Positions 1 to 5,757 of a stretch of 5,757 nucleotides of DNA are shown piece by piece (the first letter of the stretch is position 1; the number at the start of each line of letters is the position of its first letter). The translations under genes and the position numbers were made by a program. The stretch lies in contig JAQGNM010000095.1 of NCBI GenBank assembly GCA_028291845.1, positions 1 to 5,757 of the forward strand, in the 5' to 3' direction. The notes beneath the pieces are model-generated. The model did no database searches, had not been told where the DNA came from, and saw only the letters and a list, made by a program, of their open reading frames with translations. The stretch comes from Massilia sp. (GTDB lineage Bacteria; Pseudomonadota; Gammaproteobacteria; Burkholderiales; Burkholderiaceae_D).

Positions 1-339
1 CGTCATGCCTTTTGGCACCGGCAAGCACAGTTTCAAGTCGGCTATGCAATATTCCGCATAACCGCCGCCCTGCACCAGCGCGCACACCTGGTCGCCCTGT
101 TTAAAATCGCTGCCGGCCAGGTCGCCGCTGACGATTTCTCCGGCAATTTCCAGGCCGGGCAGGTCGGACGCCCCTTTCGGCACCGGATAGTTGCCGGTGC
201 GCTGCAGCACGTCGGGGCGGTTGATGCCGGCGGCGTGCACCTTGATGAGGACCTGGCCGGGGCCGGGCACGGGCATCGGGCGCTCGCACAGTTGCAGGAC
301 ATCCGGCGCGCCGGGCTGGGTAATTTCAATTGCACGCAT
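1..339 (-). CDS. NAD(P)H:quinone oxidoreductase, PIG3-type zinc-independent MDR family (5' part only)
   Basis: This is the N-terminal 113 residues of a medium-chain dehydrogenase/reductase; the gene continues beyond the left edge, and the family usually has about 325-335 residues. Read on the minus strand it begins MRAIEITQPGAPDVLQL and contains the GroES-like domain hallmarks GINRPDVLQR (about 38-47), a YPxPxGASD segment (51-59) and PGLEIAGEIV (61-70). GGGYAEY follows at 91-97. These are typical of the PIG3/quinone oxidoreductase subgroup, which reduces quinones with NADPH in the cytosol; the NADPH-binding Rossmann domain lies off the window. The ATG at 339-337 is chosen because AAGGAG (352-347 on this strand) lies 7 bases upstream and the family N-terminus fits. 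It is transcribed divergently from frc. Family assignment is firm; the substrate is unknown, and a link to oxalate metabolism is not shown. Confidence 0.9.
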   Translation of the reverse strand, partial: MRAIEITQPGAPDVLQLCERPMPVPGPGQVLIKVHAAGINRPDVLQRTGNYPVPKGASDLPGLEIAGEIVSGDLAGSDFKQGDQVCALVQGGGYAEYCIADLKLCLPVPKGMT

Positions 340-370
340 GCGTTTTCTCCTTGGTTCGATGTCACGCAGC

Positions 371-400
371 ATACTAGCGTTAAAACAAACCCGCTGTTGA
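371..400 (-). promoter_or_regulatory. Weak candidate sigma-70 promoter for the quinone oxidoreductase gene
   Basis: On the minus strand a -35-like TCAACA (400-395, 4 of 6 matches to consensus) is followed after 18 bases by TAGTAT (376-371, 4 of 6). This would place transcription start near 364, about 25 bases before the start codon. The match is modest, so this is inference. The dyad at 397-410 overlaps the -35 element, so a protein bound there could repress this gene. Confidence 0.3.
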
Positions 401-410
401 CCGCGGTGAA
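397..410. promoter_or_regulatory. Operator-like dyad A, TTGACC-GC-GGTGAA
   Basis: This is a near-perfect inverted repeat of two 6-base arms around a 2-base spacer, with one arm mismatch. It matches dyad B at 12 of 14 positions. It lies in the divergent intergenic region next to the candidate -35 of the minus-strand gene. Repetition of the same dyad within one intergenic region suggests a dimeric transcription factor site. The factor is not encoded in this window and I cannot name its family. Confidence 0.4.
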
Positions 411-472
411 ATTTTGCAAAGTTGCCTGAAATGATTTCCAGACGAGCCATCAACTTTAGCTTCTGGCTATTC

Positions 473-486
473 TTGACCGTGGTCAA
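473..486. promoter_or_regulatory. Operator-like dyad B, TTGACC-GT-GGTCAA
   Basis: This inverted repeat has perfect 6-base arms and a 2-base spacer. Its centre is 76 bp from that of dyad A (about seven helical turns), which could allow cooperative binding or looping. It lies about 110 bp upstream of the candidate frc -10 element. It is a likely binding site for a dimeric regulator by symmetry and repetition only; no experimental or database support is available here. Confidence 0.42.
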
Positions 487-492
487 TGAGGT

Positions 493-529
493 GGCGGCGG
501 GCGCATCGATATGATGCCCCTACGCCGCC
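493..529. repeat. Long imperfect hairpin/cruciform in the divergent intergenic region
   Basis: The outer arms GGCGGCG (493-499) and CGCCGCC (523-529) pair over 7 bp. Inside them G500-G501 pairs with C519-C520, and GCATC (503-507) pairs with GATGC (513-517) around a GATAT loop. The only defects are a C502/C518 mismatch and an unpaired TA at 521-522. No run of T follows on either strand, so it does not look like an intrinsic terminator. The octamer CATCGATA occurs at the loop side (504-511) and again just outside (534-541). The function is unknown; it could be a DNA architectural element or 5'-UTR structure if frc transcription starts upstream. Confidence 0.5.
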
Positions 530-568
530 GAACCATCGATAAAAACAGACAGACGGGGACAACTTAGC

Positions 569-585
569 CGGTCACAATCTGACCG
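569..585. promoter_or_regulatory. Operator-like dyad C, CGGTCA-CAATC-TGACCG, over the frc -35 region
   Basis: This inverted repeat has perfect 6-base arms and a 5-base spacer. It uses the same GGTCA/TGACC half-site as dyads A and B, but with the half-sites facing the opposite way. It covers the position where the -35 element of the candidate frc promoter would be, and that position has no good -35 hexamer. This fits activator-dependent transcription or direct repression. Both readings are inference. Confidence 0.38.
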
Positions 586-595
586 CTTTGTCGGG

Positions 596-601
596 CATAA
601 T
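596..601 (+). promoter_or_regulatory. Candidate -10 element for frc
   Basis: CATAAT differs from TATAAT by one base and lies 30 bases before the frc start codon, giving a predicted 5' UTR of roughly 24 bases. No recognisable -35 hexamer exists at 16-18 bp spacing (CACAAT at 573-578 is poor), and the position is occupied by dyad C. The frc ribosome binding site GGAG (621-624) follows, 7 bases before ATG. Confidence 0.35.
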
Positions 602-631
602 CAAATTAGAGACATTTATCGGAGTAGTGCC

Positions 632-1879
632 ATGACTAAAGCTTTGGACGGCGTTCGCATTCTCGATTTTACGCATGTGCAGTCGGGCCCGACCTGCACG
701 CAACTGCTGGCGTGGTTCGGCGCCGACGTGATCAAAGTGGAACGGGCAGGCGAGGGCGATGCCACGCGCGGCCAGTTGCGCGACATTCCCGGCGTCGACA
801 GCCTGTATTTCACGATGCTGAACCACAACAAGCGTTCGATCACCCTCGACACCAAGAAGCCGCTGGGCAAGGAAGTGCTGGAGACGCTGATCAAAGACTG
901 CGACGTGCTGGTGGAAAATTTTGCCCCGGGCGCGCTCGACCGCATGGGTTTCAGCTGGGAGCGGATCCAGGAACTCAATCCGAAGATGATTGTTGCTTCC
1001 GTTAAAGGTTTTGGTCCGGGACCATACGAACATTGCAAGGTGTACGAAAACGTCGCTCAGTGCGCCGGCGGTTCGGCCGCCACCACGGGATTCGATGATG
1101 GTCCGCCGATGGTCACGGGGGCGCAGATCGGCGATAGCGGAAGCGGCCTGCACCTGGCGCTGGGCATCGTCACCGCCCTGTACCAGCGCACCCAGACCGG
1201 CCGCGGCCAGAAAGTGCTGACCTCGATGCAGGATGCGGTGTTGAACTTGTGCCGCGTCAAGTTGCGCGACCAGCAGCGCCTCGAGCGCACCGGCGTGATG
1301 GAAGAGTATCCGCAATACCCGAACGGCACCTTCGGCGACTCGGTGCCGCGCGCCGGCAACGCCTCCGGCGGCGGCCAGCCGGGCTGGATTTTGAAGTGCA
1401 AGGGTTGGGAGACCGACCCCAACGCGTATATTTATTTTGTCGCCCAGGCGCCGGCGTGGGGCGTGATCTGCCGCGTGATCGGCAAGGAAGAGTGGATTTC
1501 CCACCCCGACTACGCCACCCCGCGCGCACGCCTGCCGCGCCTGATGGAAATTTTCGCCACCGTCGAAGAGTGGACCAAGACCATGACCAAGTTCCAGGCC
1601 ATGGACGAGATGAACCAGTTCGACATTCCGTGCGGACCGATCCTGTCGATGAAGGAAATCGCCGAGGAACCGTCCTTGCGCGCCACCGGCACCATCGTCG
1701 AAGTCGACCACCCGGAGCGCGGCAAGTATCTGACGGTCGGCAATCCGATCAAGCTGTCGGACAGCCCGACCGAGGTGGAGCGTTCGCCGCTGCTGGGCGA
1801 GCACACCGAACAGGTGCTGGCGCAACTTGGTTATACGGGCGAGCAGATTGCGCACTTGCGCAGCGAACACGTGATCTGA
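632..1879 (+). CDS. frc: Formyl-CoA:oxalate CoA-transferase (class III CoA-transferase)
   Basis: This complete 415-residue cytosolic enzyme of the CaiB/Frc (class III) family moves CoA from formyl-CoA to oxalate, giving formate and oxalyl-CoA for the decarboxylase Oxc. The catalytic aspartate is D168 in GAQIGDSGSG, equivalent to Asp169 of the Oxalobacter formigenes enzyme. Other family positions present are Q17 (THVQSGP), R38, Y59, R104 and Y138. The mobile glycine loop reads SGGGQ (245-249), where the Oxalobacter enzyme, as I recall it, has GGGGQ. The protein resembles E. coli YfdW (416 residues): both have Gln at position 48 and the short EYPQYPNGTFGD segment (225-236) in place of a longer Oxalobacter insert. 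The ATG start is supported by GGAG at 621-624 and the family N-terminus. The next genes encode formate dehydrogenase, which would consume the formate made here. oxc is not in the window. The formyl-CoA/oxalate assignment is strong but not tested. Confidence 0.95.
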   Translation: MTKALDGVRILDFTHVQSGPTCTQLLAWFGADVIKVERAGEGDATRGQLRDIPGVDSLYFTMLNHNKRSITLDTKKPLGKEVLETLIKDCDVLVENFAPGALDRMGFSWERIQELNPKMIVASVKGFGPGPYEHCKVYENVAQCAGGSAATTGFDDGPPMVTGAQIGDSGSGLHLALGIVTALYQRTQTGRGQKVLTSMQDAVLNLCRVKLRDQQRLERTGVMEEYPQYPNGTFGDSVPRAGNASGGGQPGWILKCKGWETDPNAYIYFVAQAPAWGVICRVIGKEEWISHPDYATPRARLPRLMEIFATVEEWTKTMTKFQAMDEMNQFDIPCGPILSMKEIAEEPSLRATGTIVEVDHPERGKYLTVGNPIKLSDSPTEVERSPLLGEHTEQVLAQLGYTGEQIAHLRSEHVI

Positions 1880-1905
1880 CGGCAAGAATCAAAAAAGTGT
1901 AAAGT
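1876..1905 (+). promoter_or_regulatory. Weak candidate promoter for the formate dehydrogenase genes
   Basis: CTGACG (1876-1881, 4 of 6 to TTGACA) overlaps the frc stop codon and is followed after 18 bases by TAAAGT (1900-1905, 4 of 6 to TATAAT). Transcription would start near 1912, putting the hairpin at 1939-1972 in the leader RNA. TATATT at 1978-1983 is another possible -10 but lacks a -35 partner. Neither is strong; transcription could also simply read through from frc. Confidence 0.2.
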
Positions 1906-1938
1906 AATCAAACAGATAGCGGGTAAAAGTGAGTGACG

Positions 1939-1980
1939 CCGGGCACGCCAAGGGAATATCTGGGCGGTCCGGTCTTTTAT
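1939..1980 (+). terminator. Terminator-like hairpin with U-tract between frc and the formate dehydrogenase genes
   Basis: CCGGGC (1939-1944) pairs with GTCCGG (1967-1972, one G-U pair), and after a bulged A1945, CGCC (1946-1949) pairs with GGCG (1963-1966). The loop is 13 bases (1950-1962). The sequence TCTTTTAT follows immediately. This resembles an intrinsic terminator 60 bases after the frc stop. It could end the frc transcript or act as an attenuator ahead of the dehydrogenase genes. The long loop, the bulge and the interrupted T-run keep confidence moderate. Confidence 0.4.
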
Positions 1981-1995
1981 ATTGAGGCGAGGCCA

Positions 1996-2045
1996 ATGAG
2001 CCGAGTCCGTGCGGCCTTGAAAAAGGTCCTGATACAGGAAACAGT

Positions 2046-2049
<4 letters not shown>
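1996..2049 (+). CDS. Possible 17-residue leader peptide coupled to the formate dehydrogenase beta gene
   Basis: The ORF encodes MSRVRAALKKVLIQETV and ends in TGA at 2047-2049. Its stop overlaps the ATG of the beta subunit gene (2046-2048) as ATGA, a common arrangement for translational coupling. A GAGG (1984-1987) lies 8 bases before its ATG and a second at 1989-1992 is probably too close. The frame stays open upstream to a GTG at 1933 (38 residues), which would run through the terminator-like hairpin but has no convincing ribosome binding site. The peptide is basic (5 Arg/Lys) and shows no run of a regulatory amino acid. A chance ORF of this size is quite possible; the overlap and ribosome binding site are what raise it above noise. 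Confidence 0.3.
2027..2039 (+). promoter_or_regulatory. Small hairpin covering the Shine-Dalgarno of the formate dehydrogenase beta gene
   Basis: TCCTG (2027-2031) and CAGGA (2035-2039) are perfectly complementary around an ATA loop. The second arm contains the AGGA ribosome binding site (2036-2039), 6 bases before ATG 2046. Pairing would hide the site. A ribosome translating the 17-codon leader ORF would pass through and open it. The stem is only 5 bp with a tight loop, so its stability is uncertain. Confidence 0.3.
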
Positions 2050-3743
<1,694 letters not shown>

Positions 3744-3748
3744 TCCAT

Positions 3749-5757
3749 ATGAATGCCATCACCCGTAGTGAATTTACCCAGATCGACGTCCCCACCGTGA
3801 CGTTCGAGCTGAACGGCCGCAGCGTGTCCGGCCGCGCCAGCGAAACCCTGATCGAAATCGCCGACCGCGAAGGCATCGAGATCCCGCGCCTGTGCTACAA
3901 GCCGGGCCTGGACGCGGTCGGCAACTGCCGTTCGTGCATGGTCGAGATCAATGGCGAGCGCGTGCTGGCGCCGTCGTGCTGCCGCTATCCGACCGAGGGC
4001 ATGAAGGTCACCACCGACAGCGAGCGCGCCGTCGCCGCCCAGAAAATGGTGATCGAGCTGCTGCTGTCGGACATGCCGGAAACCGAATACACCCGCAACA
4101 ATGAAGTCGACCAGTGGGCCGCCAAACTCGAAGTGGGCCGTCCCCGTTTCGAAGCACGCGCGCGCGTGCAGGCCGATCTGTCGCACCCGGCGATCGCCGT
4201 CAACCTCGCTGCCTGCATCCAGTGCACCCGCTGCGTGCGCGCCTGCCGCGACGAGCAGATGAACGATGTGATCGGCCTGTCGCTGCGCGGCGAAGAGACC
4301 AAGATCGTGTTCGACATGGATGACCCGATGGGCAATTCCACCTGCGTCACCTGCGGCGAATGCGTGCAGGCTTGCCCGACCGGCGCCCTGATGCCGGCGC
4401 GCGAGGTGGCCTTGACCGTACCCGACAAGCAGGTCGAGTCGCTGTGCCCGTTCTGCGGCGTCGGCTGCCAGCTGACCTACAACGTCAAGGACAACAAGAT
4501 TCTCTACGTCGAGGGCCGCGACGGTCCCGCCAACCAGGGCCGCCTGTGCGTCAAGGGCCGCTATGGTTTCGACTACGCGCACCACCCGCACCGCCTGACC
4601 GTGCCGCTGATCCGTCGCGCCGATGCACCGAAGCGCGGCGACGTCGAGATGGACCCGAGCCGGGTGATGGAGTTCTTCCGCGAAGCGAGCTGGGAAGAGG
4701 CGCTGGAATTTGCCGGCGGTACGCTGGCCAAGATCCGCGACACCTACGGCAAGCGCTCGCTGGCCGGCTTCGGCTCGGCCAAGGGCTCGAACGAAGAGGC
4801 CTACCTGTTCCAGAAGCTGGTACGCACCGGTTTCGGTTCGAACAACGTCGACCACTGTACCCGCCTGTGCCACGCCTCGTCGGTGGTGGCGCTGCTCGAA
4901 GGGATCGGCTCGGGCGCGGTGTCCAACCCGGTGATGGACGTGGTCAAGGCCGAGGTGATCGTCATCATCGGCGCCAACCCGACCGTCAACCACCCGGTGG
5001 CCGCCACCTGGATCAAGAATGCGGTCGCCAACGGCAGCAAACTGATCGTGATGGATCCACGCCGTTCGGAACTGGCGCGCATCTCGCACCGCTTCCTGCA
5101 GTTCAAGCCGGATACCGACGTCGCCATGCTCAACGCCATGATGCACGTGATCGTCCATGAAAACCTGGTCGACCAGGAATTCATCGACAGCCGCACCATC
5201 GGTTACGACGAGCTGAAAAAGAACGTCGAAGGCTACAGCCCGGAATTGATGGCGCCGATCTGCGGCATCGATGCGGAAACCCTGCGCTACACGGCGCGCC
5301 TGTACGCGACCTCGAAGGCATCGATCATCCTGTGGGGCATGGGCGTGTCGCAACACGTGCACGGCACCGACAATGCCCGCTGCCTGATCGCGCTGGCCTT
5401 GATGACCGGCCAGATCGGCCGCGAAGGCACCGGCCTGCATCCGCTGCGCGGCCAGAACAACGTGCAGGGCGCGTCCGACGCCGGCCTGATTCCGATGATG
5501 TATCCGGATTATCAGCACGTCACCGATCCGAAGGTGCAAGCCACTTTCGAGAAGGCCTGGGGCCTGGCGCCCGACACGCTCGACAAGAAGCCCGGCCTGA
5601 CGGTGGTTGAAGTCATGCACGCGATCAAGCACGGCGACATCCGCGGCATGTACGTGATGGGCGAGAATCCGGCGATGTCGGATCCGGACGCCAACCACGC
5701 GCGCGACGCTTTGGCCGCGCTCGATCACCTGGTTGTGCAGGACATCTTCCTGACCGA
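3749..5757 (+). CDS. fdh1A: NAD-dependent formate dehydrogenase alpha (catalytic) subunit, FDH1 type, 3' end beyond the window
   Basis: This is the catalytic subunit, oxidising formate to CO2 at a bis-pterin Mo or W centre; often annotated fdhF. The frame is open to the right edge, showing 669 residues of an expected 950-990. Domains in order: a ferredoxin-like [2Fe-2S] domain with C49, C60, C63, C77; a two-cluster [4Fe-4S] domain with C156/C159/C162/C166 and C199/C202/C205/C209; the Fe4S4 segment of the molybdopterin domain with C233/C236/C240/C267, followed by the relay lysine K269; then the catalytic domain from about 286. The metal ligand is C374, not selenocysteine, followed by H375 in HCTRLCHASS (369-378). 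The substrate arginine is probably R567 in LRGQNNVQG. No cysteine lies between 78 and 156, so the His/Cys3 N5-type cluster of FdsA is absent. GGGG (3737-3740) is a weak ribosome binding site; coupling to the beta gene is likely. The sequence does not decide Mo versus W. Confidence 0.95.
   Translation, partial: MNAITRSEFTQIDVPTVTFELNGRSVSGRASETLIEIADREGIEIPRLCYKPGLDAVGNCRSCMVEINGERVLAPSCCRYPTEGMKVTTDSERAVAAQKMVIELLLSDMPETEYTRNNEVDQWAAKLEVGRPRFEARARVQADLSHPAIAVNLAACIQCTRCVRACRDEQMNDVIGLSLRGEETKIVFDMDDPMGNSTCVTCGECVQACPTGALMPAREVALTVPDKQVESLCPFCGVGCQLTYNVKDNKILYVEGRDGPANQGRLCVKGRYGFDYAHHPHRLTVPLIRRADAPKRGDVEMDPSRVMEFFREASWEEALEFAGGTLAKIRDTYGKRSLAGFGSAKGSNEEAYLFQKLVRTGFGSNNVDHCTRLCHASSVVALLEGIGSGAVSNPVMDVVKAEVIVIIGANPTVNHPVAATWIKNAVANGSKLIVMDPRRSELARISHRFLQFKPDTDVAMLNAMMHVIVHENLVDQEFIDSRTIGYDELKKNVEGYSPELMAPICGIDAETLRYTARLYATSKASIILWGMGVSQHVHGTDNARCLIALALMTGQIGREGTGLHPLRGQNNVQGASDAGLIPMMYPDYQHVTDPKVQATFEKAWGLAPDTLDKKPGLTVVEVMHAIKHGDIRGMYVMGENPAMSDPDANHARDALAALDHLVVQDIFLT

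Noticed and set aside
219..234. As beta-subunit residues 219-234: loss of an Arg in the RGxGGAGFP flavin loop (Leu at 222)
   Set aside because: Complex I NuoF has Arg there, but formate dehydrogenase beta subunits seem to tolerate Leu; all other flavin and NADH motifs are intact, so I do not treat it as a defect. In window coordinates the loop lies at about 2700-2747.
42..419. Minus-strand 125-codon frame overlapping the quinone oxidoreductase
   Set aside because: Alternative frame of a gene with clear PIG3 motifs; Cys/Arg/Pro/Ala-rich composition without homology I can recognise.
397..486. Classical LysR T-N11-A boxes
   Set aside because: The dyads have 2-base spacers between 6-base arms and do not show the T-N11-A spacing, so I did not assign them to a LysR regulator.
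493..529. Intrinsic terminator in the frc upstream spacer
   Set aside because: The stem is strong but neither strand has a T-run after it, and both neighbouring genes are transcribed away from this position.
572..1885. Minus-strand open frame of 437 codons opposite frc
   Set aside because: It mirrors the codon pattern of frc in GC-rich DNA, has low-complexity composition rich in Arg, Ala, His and Asp, matches no family I know, and frc itself has full family motifs.
4360..5160. Plus-strand 266-codon frame inside the alpha subunit gene
   Set aside because: Out of frame with a clearly conserved molybdopterin oxidoreductase; Arg/Gly/Pro-rich shadow.

Overview
The window looks like chromosomal DNA from a GC-rich betaproteobacterium. 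An oxalate-using member of the Oxalobacteraceae/Burkholderiales is my best guess, based on base composition, codon use and the closeness of the frc product to known formyl-CoA transferases as I recall them. This is inference; no 16S or other marker gene is present. There is no sign of phage, transposon, CRISPR, tRNA or rRNA sequence, and no new defence-type system.

Layout: (1) 1-339, minus strand: the first 113 codons of a PIG3-type NAD(P)H:quinone oxidoreductase, running off the left edge. (2) 340-631: a divergent intergenic region with lower GC than its surroundings. It holds three dyads built on the same TGACC/GGTCA half-site (397-410, 473-486, 569-585), a strong imperfect hairpin (493-529), and weak candidate promoters for both flanking genes. 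(3) 632-1879, plus strand: frc, formyl-CoA:oxalate CoA-transferase, complete, closer in length and loop structure to E. coli YfdW than to Oxalobacter Frc. (4) 1880-2045: an unexpectedly rich spacer with a terminator-like hairpin plus U-tract (1939-1980), a 17-codon candidate leader ORF whose stop overlaps the next start codon as ATGA, and a small hairpin that could hide the Shine-Dalgarno. (5) 2046-3743: a formate dehydrogenase beta subunit that is a natural NuoE-NuoF fusion. (6) 3749-5757: the alpha (catalytic, molybdo- or tungsto-bis-pterin) subunit of the same enzyme, cut by the right edge after 669 codons.

How the genes work together: Frc exchanges CoA between formyl-CoA and oxalate, releasing formate and making oxalyl-CoA. 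The two-subunit NAD-dependent formate dehydrogenase oxidises formate to CO2, passing electrons through an Fe-S chain to FMN and NAD+. Together they form the formate-yielding and energy-conserving end of oxalate catabolism. The partner oxalyl-CoA decarboxylase (oxc) is not in this window. The dehydrogenase has the architecture of Methylobacterium FDH1 (beta fusion; alpha lacking the His/Cys3 N5-type cluster) rather than that of the FdsGBACD type.

The proteins belong to known families. The parts most worth a second look are regulatory: the triple dyad upstream of frc and the leader-peptide/hairpin arrangement upstream of the dehydrogenase genes.
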